This document shows, piece after piece, positions 42,109-53,528 of a DNA stretch of 64,000 nucleotides (the stretch's first letter is position 1; each line of letters starts with the position of its first letter). Source of the DNA: Cercophora sp. LCS_1 (lineage: Eukaryota; Ascomycota; Sordariomycetes; Sordariales; Lasiosphaeriaceae); the NCBI GenBank assembly GCA_036250225.1, contig JAPZLL010000008.1:620001-684000 (forward strand), written 5' to 3'. The translations under genes and the position numbers were made by a program. A model generated the notes under the pieces. It was not told where the DNA came from, made no database searches, and was given only the letters and a program-made list of their open reading frames with translations.

Positions 42109-43356
42109 TCATAACAGCGTGGACACCCTCTCAGCAATCGCAAGAGAGCTAGTCAACCCAGGGCTCTCAATATTGAGCAGGTTCACCCACCCCTCATAAC
42201 CTTCCTCCTTTCGGATGTAGAAATCCACGAACCCTTTACCATGTGCCACAGCGCCAGCCTTGGCCAGCTTCGGTCGTATCCCCGCGTAGTCCGGTGTGAG
42301 TTGCGTCTCGTCAAGCGTCGGGAGATACTTCTTCACCTCCTCGATCGTCTGTGGCAGCCTGGACGTGTTCACAGAAAGGTCATGCGGGGAATCAACCCAC
42401 TCCACATCTGGGCCAAACTTGATACGCCCGGCCATATCGAGCGTGAGATGTGTACCCAGCCCGCCATGGCCTGGCTCAGGGGCAGGATATATCAGCCTGC
42501 CGACTTTGGGACTGGAGGCTGGGTAGGAGAAGTAGTTGCCCTTTGCGTAAAACATCTCCTTGCGCTGCGATTCCGGAACGACCATATTATGAACGTCGAC
42601 GGCGCCGAGTCCAGCCGCATTGATGAGTGTCTCGGATGTGATGGTGGAGGATTCGCCAGTCACAGCATCGCGGACGCGAATTTCCCAGCCTTCGCTCCCG
42701 GGTTTGGCCCCGAGGGGTGTCACGCTTTCAACAACGCTGTTGAGGGCCAATGTACCCCCTGAGTTCTCAAATAAACCCAGCAGTTCCAGCATCAGGGAGT
42801 GGCTGTCGATTATGCCAGTTGTCGGGCTTTCCAACACGCCCCTCTCTGCACGAACAGCAGGTTCCAGACGGGCCGCTTCAGCAAGCGAGACCCAATTGAT
42901 GGGAACGTTGATCTCATCTCTGCAAAAGTCGTGGATTCGCTGGAGAGCTTCCAGCTGGACATCATTCTGAGCCACAATCCACTTGGTGATGCGACTGTGC
43001 GGCACATGATGCCTTTTACAAAAGTCGTAGAGGTAGTCCTTGCCCCTGATGCAAAGCTCCGTCTTCAGGCTGTCGCGGCCATAGTAGATACCGGCATGTA
43101 TCACCTCGCTGTTGCGACTCGAAGTCTCGGTGCCGACGGCAGTATGTCGCTCAATGAGCACGGTCGAGCTAACATCGACGCCGCGCTCGGCGAGCTGCTT
43201 GGCAATGGCAAGGCCGACGACGCCGCCGCCAATGACGGCGTGTGTGAAGTCGGCCCGCCGATAGGCTGAGTGGGAGAAGAGACGGGTGTGGCTGCCGAGG
43301 TGTTGTTTGGTTGGCGTTGATAATGGTAACACCAGCCGTGACAAAAGTGGGCGCAT
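42109..43356 (-). CDS. L-2-hydroxyglutarate dehydrogenase, mitochondrial (FAD-dependent)
   Basis: Single exon, 415 aa. Residues 1-~35 (MRPLLSRLVLPLSTPTKQ, SHTRLFSHSAYRR) form a mitochondrial presequence. The FAD-binding Rossmann motif is FTHAVIGGGVVGLAIAKQLA with VLIERH closing the second strand. Family-specific segments are TSSRNSEVIHAGIYYGRDSL, LKTELCIRGK, LINAAGLGAVDVHN, YPAPEPGHGGLGTHLTLD and DYAGIRPKL, ending LNIESPGLTSSLAIAERV. The enzyme oxidises L-2-hydroxyglutarate, a side product of malate dehydrogenase, back to 2-oxoglutarate (metabolite repair). The ATG at 43356 starts the presequence; a run of 17 A (17 T on this strand) lies 58 bases upstream in the shared promoter. Confidence 0.93.
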   Translation of the reverse strand: MRPLLSRLVLPLSTPTKQHLGSHTRLFSHSAYRRADFTHAVIGGGVVGLAIAKQLAERGVDVSSTVLIERHTAVGTETSSRNSEVIHAGIYYGRDSLKTELCIRGKDYLYDFCKRHHVPHSRITKWIVAQNDVQLEALQRIHDFCRDEINVPINWVSLAEAARLEPAVRAERGVLESPTTGIIDSHSLMLELLGLFENSGGTLALNSVVESVTPLGAKPGSEGWEIRVRDAVTGESSTITSETLINAAGLGAVDVHNMVVPESQRKEMFYAKGNYFSYPASSPKVGRLIYPAPEPGHGGLGTHLTLDMAGRIKFGPDVEWVDSPHDLSVNTSRLPQTIEEVKKYLPTLDETQLTPDYAGIRPKLAKAGAVAHGKGFVDFYIRKEEGYEGWVNLLNIESPGLTSSLAIAERVSTLL

Positions 43357-44405
43357 TCTAGCGGCTACACAAGGCTTTCAGGGGCTCAACCCCAAATCCA
43401 GGAGGCAATCCGGAAAAAAAAAAAAAAAAACACTGAACCTCGACAGCTGATAGCCCGCCAAGGAAAAATGCCTCTGATAATGACACAGCTTGTGTGCGGC
43501 GCTGGCGGTTGAGACGCTTCGGGGTCGCTCGGCCTGCGTGAGGCGATGAGGTCGGAAAATGCCGTTGCGAGTTGTCACCAACCTTGGAACCGGTGCAGGA
43601 GTCACTTCGCACCTGACCCACTTTGGACCTTGAAGGTTGACCTGCGGTTGTCAGTGAATACGGGAGCATGCATCCCGGCCGTAATTGCCGAGGTAAACAA
43701 AGGAGAAAAAGCAGTCTTCTTCATGATGTCTTGTGTGTACGATGAGACTCGATCGCGAAAGTCCCGAGTTGACGAAGCCGATTTCCACGATTGGACCGTT
43801 TTCGGGTACATCATTCGTCACGATCGCGTGCAATCACCCGCCCCGAGTCAACTCAAGAAGTGGCAATCGATTACGCAGAATTGAAGTTGAGACGTGGTTG
43901 AAGACGGCGACTTGAGCAGCGTAAAGTAAAACTGATTTCGCGGCCAGGAACGATCAAAGGACCAGTTGCGCCATCGTTGAGATGGAACTGGCCGGATGCG
44001 GTGCCAACTGCTCCGGTCGAAGCTCTCGTGGACAAAAAACCAAGGCTCGCTTCGAAGAATCGCATGTGTCAGACGGCAGAGTCATGCCGATGCTCTCTTA
44101 TTCTGTAGAGCCAAGCCCGCCTGCTCGGTCGACCGAGCGAGGTTCTGCCCTGCTGATGATCGGCCCAGTGCGTCACGCGGCAGGCATGACAGGGGTCATT
44201 GTCTGGTGTAAGCCCCACCTGGCTCTCTCTGCCCCTCGCATCGAGGGTTCTAGACAACAACCACAAGAGAATCTCCCCACCAGTTTTCCGGCTTCTCACT
44301 CACTCCCTGCCGTCGCCCCATTAAGTGGAACCGTCTGCAGCCTGTGACGCGGTGGCCTGCTTTCCTTCCCCAGATATCTAGGACGCCGAGCTGCTCCGTC
44401 CAAAA
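43357..44405. other. Bidirectional promoter region
   Basis: About 1 kb between divergent starts, with a homopolymer of 17 A at 43414-43430, a tract that tends to exclude nucleosomes. Nothing coding is supported. Confidence 0.45.
43414..43430. repeat. Run of 17 A
   Basis: Seventeen consecutive A on the plus strand, 58-74 bases upstream of the L-2-hydroxyglutarate dehydrogenase ATG; poly(dA:dT) promoter tract. Confidence 0.85.
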
Positions 44406-45465
44406 ATGGCTCCCGACCTCAACTCTCTCTCTCCTCGAACCTCAACAACACCAGATATTCGACCACCAACCGCAAACATGTCGACGCTCAGCATCGATCC
44501 CCAGAGAACATCCTCACTCAGCTTCGACGGGCCCCCATCGCCGTCCCCTCGAAGTACATCACTTCAGGCAGCAGCTACCCTCAACGCTGGCCTCCAACGA
44601 GAGGAGCCCTCCCGCCGCTCCTCCAGAAGTAGTTCCTTCTCTCGGTCCCTCCACTCGCCCAGCTCCGGCCGCCGACGATCCCAGGTCCTGATGAACCTGA
44701 GCCTTGCGGACCCAAGCATCCCGGCACCGGGCGAGATGATCTCGGAGCCCGGCCACAGCATCCGGTCGCTGAGTCCCCACCATATCTCGGCATCACCCCA
44801 ACCCCTGTACTCCGGAGAACCACAGCACTTCCGCGCGCCAAGCCTCGGCGAGCTCCATCAAGAACTGGAAAACGAGCAGGAATTCCAAGTCAACCGACTG
44901 CTCGCCGAAATCCGGCGATTGCAGCTCCAAGTCCAGCGCCAGCAGTCGGGCCAGTTATCCGGCTCTGCCGTAGGCGACGACTCGACGCCCCCATCCGCGC
45001 ATCCCACCTCGGGCTCACTCCCTCGGTCCCCCGGTTTCCCACAGCACCCACGCAGTTCGTTTGACCTTGCGCGGGCGGACCTGTCCCGACGGTCTAGGAC
45101 ACCGAGCCGGGGTGACTCGCCTCGATTGCGCGCCACGTCCATCGGCGACAGTGATCAGATTACCCCCGGTGGACGGGACGAGATCCCATTCTACCAAGCC
45201 GAGACGCAAACCCTGATTCGCGAGAACCAGATGCTCCGTCACAGAATTCGTGAACTAGGTACGTTGCAGCTGGCAAGCCAGACAAGAATGTTTACTAACG
45301 GATGGGGCAGAGAAACAACTGACTGAAGCGTCTGGCACTGGCAACACGCTCATCGCGCACGAACCCTCGCACTCGTCTCACCTGAGCCACTCGACGTCTG
45401 TTTCTGAGGACGACCGGGCAAAGGTGCACCCAGCGATTGTGACAGAGGTTGCCAAGGACGAGTAA
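44406..45465 (+). CDS. Uncharacterised Ser/Pro-rich coiled-coil protein
   Basis: Exons 44406-45258 and 45311-45465 (52-nt intron, donor GTACGT) give 335 aa. Ser/Pro/Arg-rich low-complexity regions surround two helical segments: LGELHQELENEQEFQVNRLL with AEIRRLQLQVQRQQ (residues ~145-180), and YQAETQTLIRENQMLRHRIR, which continues across the splice site as ELEKQLTEASG. The heptad pattern is kept by the splice, which supports it. Many S-P and R-x-x-S sites (RRSSRSSSFSRSL) suggest phosphorylation. The end is acidic. I do not recognise a named family. The ATG at 44406 has context AAAAATGGC; a later ATG at residue 25 (NMSTLSID) is an alternative start. Confidence 0.78.
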
Positions 45466-46430
45466 GCAGTCAAGACAGTGTTTAAGGTTACCTGCATGGT
45501 CTACCTGCAGGGCTAGCATGTAATTGATAGGGTACGGTTTTCGTTTCGTGGGTATTTCTAGGTCTACGAGACGTTTCCAAAGGCACAACGCCGGATGGAG
45601 TACGGTGTTATTTACGGCGACTTATCAATGGGTTCTCCAGAATTTGAGCATCAGTCGGGAGGCGAGAGGCGTTATACGGGACATCAGCATGTACTATTAC
45701 TTTCTCTCCGAACAAGAAGTATCAACACCATCTGCTCCTGTAGCAGTACGGCCCTTATTGATCTGCGTCCACGTCCACACAAAAAAGGTGACACGTGTCT
45801 TACCGGAGATACACACATTGCTGTGTGTACTGCTAGCATTGGCTCCTGTGGCGTGATTCCGACTTGTGCTATTAGCTCTGGATTGATCCCAGCCCAAGTG
45901 TTCGATATAGTCTGTCAAGCTTTATTGGCTGCTGTTCTCGGCTGGTAGAACCTTGGCTCCAATTCTCTTGAGCAGTATTCCTGAACACAACGTATCACAG
46001 GAAGGGGGCAAGTGATATCAAACGAAGACAATCACAAATCATGTCCCAGAGACAGAGGCATCCCAACTCACATGTCACTGACGCCTCTGTTGTCCATCTT
46101 ACTGTTTTCCACCCCCAGCACACTGTCCAAGGAGTGAAGTTGTCCCATCCCACACCTTGGCAGCACATCAAATACCTGTCTCCATATCCTATCCTTCCAA
46201 CAATACCGTCTGCTGGATAGAAAAGTCGGAGGTTACGAGCCGTATACAGGTACATTGAGGACAAGGGACTCGGGGCTGGAGGACATGGGTTCCAAGGAGT
46301 GTCCAGGTGCCATGTGTGCATAAGCTAGCCTAGCCGCCTCCTCTAGCTGAGGGTTCATCCAACAATCAACCCAGTTGACTACCTTACCTGAAGCATCCGT
46401 GAGACTGTCCCAGCGTCAAAGTAATCACAT

Positions 46431-46442
46431 CCCCCCCCCCCC
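46431..46442. repeat. Run of 12 C
   Basis: Twelve consecutive C on the plus strand in the gene-free convergent region. Confidence 0.8.
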
Positions 46443-46667
46443 AACAAGAAAAGTCCTAACAGCATGGGATGAAACCCACCCACTTCCCGCCCCACTCCTT
46501 CCAGCACCGCACACGCGCCGGCGGTACCCATCACGCACGTTACCGGCGTTGATTTACAACAAAAAACAACAGTCGCAGTGGTCAAGTTGCAGATCGCAGT
46601 CCTGTATACTAGAACGTTCCAGTTTCGATTCCGAACCGAGGCTAACAACGTGCTTTTATTACAGGCT

Positions 46668-46835
46668 TTCTTCGTTCTTCGTTCTTCGTTCTCTTGTCCT
46701 TTACTTGCTTCTCTGGCTTGGTGGCTTTCAGTTCTTTCCCTTGCGTTTGTTCTTGGCTTACTTTGGCTTGGTGGCTTCCTGCGTTCAGTTCAGTTCTTCC
46801 GCTTTCGGTTTCTGCTTTCAGTTTCTGCTTTCAGT
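46668..46835. repeat. Degenerate TTC/CTT and TTTCAG-type short repeats
   Basis: Begins with GTTCTTC units (CGTTCTTCGTTCTTCGTTC), then two copies of a CTTGGTGGCTT segment and two near-tandem TTTCTGCTTTCAG units at the right end. Low-complexity DNA with no coding support. Confidence 0.6.
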
Positions 46836-47838
46836 TATTTGGTAAGTTGAATGAGTTTCCTTGAGGTTGAAGCTTGGCCACTGCGATTTTTTTTTGGGAA
46901 TTTTCTGAAGAATAGACATTGGCTTTGGTCCCAAGCCTCCTTCCTGTCTTGCCTCTTTCTTTACTTTTATCTACAAGTCTGTTCCAACGACTGATGATGT
47001 ACCGGCCTGTCGTCACTTAGGCCACCCATCGCCTTCCACAACACATCGCTATCCCAAACTCCATCAAAGTTGCCAGCAGCAATGATGTCCGTTCCAGCAA
47101 AGCATAATCTGATCGTGGTATTGGAAATGCCCAAAAAAAATCTACCGGTATTGAGACGTGGCCTTGCACGATGAGCACATGCATTTAAATCGCACTCCGT
47201 ACCATAATCTCCCACTTTCTCTCCTTGACAATCAACAGCATCCTCCTCAGTCACACCCAATCTACATGAAACACGCAACCGCCACCAAAAACATATCTTG
47301 CAAGCTGTCCGTCGTCGCATGGGTACTTGCATATAGCTGAGGCTGAGAACTCAACGACAGGTGGTATTGGTCGACTGCCCATAAGGGCGCGGCTGTAGTT
47401 TGGGCCCGGCCGCTAGATTGGATTTTGTGTGGGAGTCAGAGAGTGTCCTGCTGTATGTCAAGTGAGGTGGTGGTGTCGGATGTTTGTCTTTGAGGCTATT
47501 CCCATATTGACTCGGGTGGGGATGTCGTTCCTGGTTCAGGAGTACCGGACCAACAGCCTGGTTTGTTCCACCAGCTCCTACTCACCTCACACTGGCCACT
47601 ATGCAAGACTGCAACCCTGCATCCGGGGATCCCGTATCAAAAAAACTTCATGACTTCATTTCTCGTTTCCATAACTTCGTTGCAAATGCCTATGCCACGC
47701 TATGCATATTTGTCAACCCATTCCTCCCATCATGTCCCATCCGCTGCTGGTATAAAGCCCAAACATGTTTGTTCCCCCTCCACAGTCTATCTAGGCACCC
47801 TTATTCCACAAGCTTGTTTGCACCCCATCCCCAGCCCT

Positions 47839-48983
47839 TCAACTCAACGGTTTCTGCGCCCAAACATAATGAACCGGCAAATACGCATGTATCCTCCTAT
47901 CAGCCAGCGCATCCCTAACCGCATTTAGGAGGTCATCGATCTCCGTCTTTTCCATTCCAAACTCGACAAACGGCCGAGCGGCCACCGCAGTCGCAAAGTC
48001 CATAATCACCTCCCGCATGTAACCGCCTATCATACGGAGCTGCGGATCCCGCGGCCAGTCGCCAATGGGCACGTGGAAGACTCGTCTTTCGACGTTGATG
48101 AAGCCTTGGCGCTGCAGGTCCTGCGGGAGAGATTGGACGTAGTCGATATTGAAGCCGTAGACCTCTCGAAAGACTTGGGTCGTGAGGTTGTAGAACTTGG
48201 CCAAGGCGTAGTCGGCTGGCATGGTGCCGTCGTCTGAGGCGGGTTTGGGGAAAATTTCTTGCATTTCGACCCAGCCGCCTGGTTTGAGGTTCCTACTGGC
48301 GGTTGCTGTTAGATCAGACTCATCCAAAGAGAGAATGGATAGTGGTGGTGTGGTGCTTACTGAAGGATGCTTTGTTGGAGACGGAGATTGTCTTTGATGC
48401 AGATGCAGACCAGACGGAGGTGGACGTAGTCAAAGTCGTTGGGGTAGACCCATTCGTCTTCAATATCGTCGACGATGAACTCGACGTTCGGTGGGATCCA
48501 GACGGGTTGGATGGGCGAGAGGTCGACGCCGATGACTGTGGCGCTGGGGAACAGCTCGCCCACTGTGTTGTTGTTAGTTTCGGTCATGATGGGGACTTGG
48601 TGGAGGGTTGCCTTCGATGGCCCATTCCCCAAAGCCAGTGCCAAAATCGATAATCTTTTGCGGATGGCTGCCGATGGGTGCAAAGTAGAGGTTTCCGCCC
48701 AGGAGCTCCTTCAGCATGGTATGCCGTAGGGCTTCCCGCTTGTATTCCTCGTCATCGTTGGGCAGCGGGTATCTCCCGTACTTGAACATGTGGTACCGTC
48801 TGAAGACATGTTGAGTTGGGTGTTGTTAGGGAAGAAGGACGCTGGGTGATGTTACCTTCCGAACTCCCAGACGTGGTCCTTAACACTTGATGTGAGAGAT
48901 CCAAACACAGATCCATCTTGGCTCGGCTCGTAATCCGATGTAACCCCCTCTCGCCCAGGCCCGGCCGGTATCTCGTCTTCCAT
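47839..48983 (-). CDS. LaeA/UMTA-like SAM-dependent methyltransferase
   Basis: Exons 48983-48856, 48799-48612, 48562-48361 and 48295-47839 give 324 aa. The family's entry motif RRYHMFKYGRYPLPNDDEEY spans the first splice site. Motif I is KIIDFGTGFGEWAIE, continued after the second intron by VGELFPSATVIGVDLSPIQP, then VWIPPNVEFIVDDIEDEW and FDYVHLRLV; the third intron precedes RNLKPGGWVEMQEIFP. This is the Rossmann-type fold of fungal LaeA-like methyltransferases, many of which affect secondary metabolism or development; substrates are mostly unknown. The second intron starts with GC (GCAACC) instead of GT, the only way I see to join E-V-G-E-L in frame. The start is the first ATG in the frame (48983); the frame is open 22 codons further without an ATG, so an extra 5' exon is possible. 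No biosynthetic genes are adjacent. Confidence 0.85.
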
Positions 48984-50844
48984 GTTCTGGCGGTCGTCGC
49001 CGAGGCCGCTGCCCTGGCGCTCCCAGTGTCTTCTCAGCCTAGGGAGCAAGGATATAGAAGACGTGACGTGGGAATGTGCATGGTGAGCGTGCCTGTTATC
49101 TCAAGGGGTTTACCGCTACGCTCAGGTGCAGTGTCGTCTCAGAGAGGGAAGCGCTGGCTGTTGCGGTCTTGATCATATCCAGGGGGCCGGGAAGAGAGTT
49201 GGACGACGGAGTATTGCCAAGGGGCTCACAGGTAGTCAAGCCCCTGAAACCTCACGATAATGAAGCGAATATCGGGTAAAATAATTTGATTTGGGAATGG
49301 GCAGAATTTATAGAGAGTAGGGACCCGTTTGTGATATCCGATGTGTCCCCGCAATAATATGTGGCCAGCAAGCAAGGAAGAAAATACGGGGCTGAAGCGA
49401 AGCAAACAGCCGTGGTGGTGAAGTTGCTTGCGTGCCTCGTGCTCTGAAGCAGCAACAGCGAGACTGTGAGAACAGGTGAAAGCCCAAGGGGAAAGGGAGG
49501 TAGGCTGGAGACGAGCCGAAGCGGAGGTGAGGTGCAGCAACTAAATAAGTATCTAGCTCCATCGACCCAACTCAATAATGCTCGCGCGCTCCCGCCGCGC
49601 AGTCCCGCAGTCCGCAGTCCGCACAGGAGACGATGGGCAGGCACTCAGGTGGAGCCATGGATATGGTGCTGGCTGGCGATCGAGACCCAATCACGGGTGA
49701 ACACCTCCGGGTCGCAAGGACATCGTGCATGAGTAAGACGCCATATCTGCATCTCGACGCTCCACTGGGGAGTCGCATCGGCACAGGTGCAACGGGAACC
49801 AGCTCAGCGGAGAGCATCAGGTCCCGAGCGGCTCTCTGCGCGCGCCCACAGCTGTGTATCCATGCCCCCGTTACCACCGTACCGGGAGAGGGGAAGGGGG
49901 TGAGGGGGGCCGTTTCTGCAGTTAACAAGAGAACGCCACACGCCGTCGTTGAATGGCAGCCGCTGCACCAGGCGCCCAGTCGAGAGCCATTCCAAATCCC
50001 GAGCCCTACCTTTCCGCATTCCCCGGCCCGAATTGCTCGCGACTCGGATTGCCAAATGTGAGTGCGGCTCGCCCACATGATGGCGGAGGAGGGGACGAGA
50101 GGAGGGGAGGCTGCCCAAGGCCAAGACCTGTCTCCTCCTCAGACGCCGCGATGCATCATCGTTGATGCAACCCCAGACACCCCTCTTCGTCTTCTGCCGG
50201 GCTCTGTTGCATTCTTTGAAATCATGGCTCGAGTTGTCACCGAAGGAGAAGGTACCAATATATTCGAAGCGGTCTGGTTGCTGCCGCAGTGGGGAGAGGC
50301 GGCCCGAAGGTTGAGCGTGAATGGATGTGAATGCAGGGGATGCCGTGTTGCGCCTGCGACGTGGCAGCGGTCGGCGAAGCACTTGACAATTTGTGTGCGG
50401 GGCATCTCACCAGCTGCAGATCGTGCATGCCAGCTGGCAACAAAAACCTCTTTGTGGTTGGACACCCCACCTGCACCGACCAAGTCGCGTCTTGCAGCGC
50501 GTCTCGCGACTTTAGGTGGCTCTCGCTTGCCAGAGCTGTGCAAGGTACCAGAGCCATAAACACGACCGACACATCTCCACCACAGCACCTCCCACCGTCC
50601 TCCCACCAGTTGCCAATATCGAATTCCTCACCTGACGGTCGGCTCGCACTTTGCTCTGAACAAACCCCCGCTACACGTCATTCAATCGCGGACGGAAGCT
50701 CGTGAACTTGAACTGTTCCCACCAAGTTTATCGACCCCGTATCCGCCGGCTACTTATTCCCCAGCCACTGCCCATGTCTCTCTAAAAAAAAATCGCCATC
50801 GCGTGCCCCCATGACCAGCGTCTACCCAACGACGTAAGGACGCC
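48984..50844. other. 1.9-kb divergent promoter region methyltransferase/cdc45
   Basis: Frames of 110-190 codons occur on both strands at 49570-50700 in GC-rich DNA but overlap one another and lack protein-like features. Just before cdc45 lie two short upstream frames, ATG at 50774 (three codons and stop) and at 50811 (eight codons and stop). Confidence 0.45.
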
Positions 50845-53528
50845 ATGCATCTTCCACGCTCGCTCATATCCAAACTCTACCTCCACCTCCGAAATACGCG
50901 TCACACATCTTCCCCGCCGGTCCTCATCCTCGTCGCCCTCGAGCCCGACGCACTCTGCGCCTGCCGAATTCTCACGCGTCTCTTCAAGCATGACTACATC
51001 CCGCACAAGATCCAACCCGTTGCCGGCTATGCCGACCTCGAACGCGTCGGCCGCGAGCATGTCAGTCCGATGATGGAAACGCGTGGTGGGAGCGGAGGCT
51101 TTGTCGTCTGTCTCGGAGTGGGAGGCATGGCAGATCTGGGCGCCGTGTTGGGCCTGGAACCCGAAGGAGAAGAGTCCGGTGAAACGTCGTTTAATGGGGT
51201 CGAGGTCTGGGTTGTCGACTCTCATCGCCCGTGGAACTTGACCAACGTGTTTGGAGGGTTCCCCTTGGAGACCGAGACCGACGATGCCAAGACCTTTACA
51301 GCAAGAATGCCCTCAGGCGTGAAGCATGGGCGGATTGACCGAGGGTATACGCCTGGAAAAGGCGGTATTGTTGTCATGGATGACGGGGATATTGAGGACG
51401 GGTTGGCCAAGGAAAGGGACGCGTATTTGGCGTTGGTGGACATGCCCGAGGTCGATCAGGACGAAGCCGACCTGGATGGGAGCGATAGTGAGGAGGAGGG
51501 TGATGAGCCCGGCGAACCAGTGAGGGCTGGGCAAAAGAGGAAGTCGTGGTCGGACCTAGATGATGGCGATAGTGACGAGGATGACAGGCCGAGGCAGCGG
51601 AGGAGGAGCAATTCTGTGAGTACCTTGGGGCTTCGTTGCTGTGACTATGCTGACCGAGCCTAGTCGAGCCCGATTCCAGATTCACCAAGGCGTCCAGCTC
51701 AGCGCGGGCTTGTGTCATTACAAGACGACGCTGTCTTTTCGTCTTCGTCTTCTGATCCCGCAGATCCGCCAAGCGCAGCACAGCTTCCCAGAGGTCCTTC
51801 CGCGAGAACCTTGAGAAGAAGACTCTTGCGACTACGAAGGGACAATGAGGATATCCTCCGAGAGTACTACCGCCTCGGTGCCTCCTACTCGGAACCTATC
51901 TCCTCGATGATGTACTCACTTGCTTCCGAGCTCGGTCGGGAAGACAACGACTTGCTTTGGTTGACGATTGTCGGCGTCACCTCAATGGAGCTATACGGAC
52001 GATCGTCGGCCGGTGTTGCTGTCACTGTCCGCAGTGGTGAAGCGAGACCAGCGTCTGGTTGGATGGGTATGCGTGGCGCCAGGATACGACAGCTCCTCCG
52101 AGACGAAGTCAGGCGTCTGAACCCACCCGAAGTCGGAAACGGCCGTGTTCTGCCAGAAGCGACAGGAATTATTCCCACCACAGCACGCAGCCCAGAGGAC
52201 ACCAGCATCCGGCTTTCACCAGAGCCGAAATTCCTTCTCATCAGACATTGGAGTCTGTACGACAGCATGCTGCACTCACCCTATCTCTTTTCTCGACTCA
52301 AGACATGGAGTGAAACCGGCTTGAAGCGTCTTCACAAGCTTCTTGCCAAGATGGGTGTCAGTCTCGTTCAGTGCAAACAGAGCTACACCCACATGGACAT
52401 GATGCTCAAACGCGAGCTACGCACAAAGCTCTTGAAATACGCGTCTCTGTACAACCTGGACGAGCTCGTCCCGACCATTGACACCGATGGCAAGGACCGC
52501 GGCGGCGCCAAGGACGGGTGGGGCTTCGTTCGCAGCTGGGGCTGGCGAGCGACACTGAGCGCTCAAGATGTCGGCGTAGTGATCGGTGCTCTCCTTGAAG
52601 TTGGCAAGAATACATCTGCGCCAGAAAATATTCCCAGCGGACCATCCCAGGAACCGGTAGACCTCGACAACGATCAGACACAAAATGAGGAGTGGCTGCC
52701 TCGCTTCTGGGAAGCCTACGACGCACTTGAAGAGTAAGCCGACCAGTCCCCCTTCTCCCAGCTCCAATACTTAACTTGTCTAGTATCGAGATTCTCAAAT
52801 CCGGCCTACCCACTGCCCAGTTCCTTCACAAGGCAATCTTCACAACTGGCACAACCATTCTAAAAAAGAAACAGATATCTCACCTTCGAGCCTTCCGCAT
52901 GTGTGTTGTCAAAGACTCACCAGACGCATCCCTTTTCAACCACCCAGGCGCGCTCACGAAACTCGCGCTTTGGATCGGCGAGGCCCTTGCCGAGCAGGAA
53001 AAGGACACAACAGGGAAACTTGCCATGGGTGGACGCGGCACACCGCTAGTCGTGGCGAGCTTGGACGAGAAACGTGGCGTCTACGTGGTTGTAGGTACCG
53101 GTGGTGGCGGTGGGCCAGACACAAGCTTTGTCGATAAAGAAGCCGCCAAAAAGAAAACCGAGGCGAGAGAGGCCAAGATGAAAGCAAGAGAGGAAAAGAG
53201 GACGGTCAAGGAGAAGATCAGGGAGGAGAAGCGTGAGGCCAGAAGACGAGCAAGGGGAGAGAATGAGGAGGAAGATGACGAAGAGGAGGAGGAAAGCGAG
53301 AGTGAAGAGGAAGACGATGACGACGATGAAAGCGACGACGAGGAAGATGATGAATCGAGAGAAAGGGGCTACGGCTTGAACAAGTTCGGTACTGCGTTCC
53401 AAGACGTTATATCGGAGACCAATGCGCGTGTCAGGATTGACAGCTTTGAGCATTGCGTGGTGGAGGTCAAGAAAGAAGATCTGGGTGGGTTCCTGGAGAG
53501 CTTGAGCATGAAGGCCGTGGTGGGTTGA
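50845..53528 (+). CDS. cdc45: DNA replication initiation factor Cdc45
   Basis: Exons 50845-51615, 51664-52733 and 52784-53528 give 861 aa. The N-terminal DHH-like domain is visible as VLILVALEPDALCACRILTR, LFKHDYIPHKIQPVAGY and VWVVDSHRPWNLTNVFG. Acidic stretches (DGSDSEEEGDEPGE, DLDDGDSDEDDRPRQ) follow. The middle has YYRLGASYSEPISSMMYSLA, NDLLWLTIVGVTSMEL, FLLIRHWSLYDSML and LAKMGVSLVQCKQSYTHMDM; the end has GLNKFGTAFQDV and FEHCVVEVKKEDL. Cdc45 joins Mcm2-7 and GINS as the CMG helicase. A long Lys/Glu/Asp-rich insertion (about residues 725-795) precedes the last motif; such insertions are usual in fungal orthologues. The splice sites restore SNS-SSPIPD and EEDIEIL. Two tiny upstream frames in the leader may dampen translation. 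Confidence 0.95.

Larger units (their letters stand above)
45466..47838. other. 2.4-kb convergent intergenic region
   Basis: Lies between the coiled-coil gene stop and the methyltransferase stop. Holds a run of 12 C at 46431-46442 and a pyrimidine-rich stretch of short repeats around 46660-46850 (TTCTTCG three times, TTTCTGCTTTCAG-like units). Open frames there are hydrophobic only because of the TTC/CTT repeats. I see no gene. Confidence 0.45.

Noticed and set aside
9308..48983. A secondary-metabolite cluster (C6 regulator, MFS, LaeA-like methyltransferase)
   Set aside because: The genes are separated by up to 30 kb of housekeeping genes and no synthase, cyclase or P450 is present.
49570..50700. 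Several 110-190 codon frames upstream of cdc45
   Set aside because: Mutually overlapping on both strands in GC-rich DNA; none has domain-like composition or a splice pattern.
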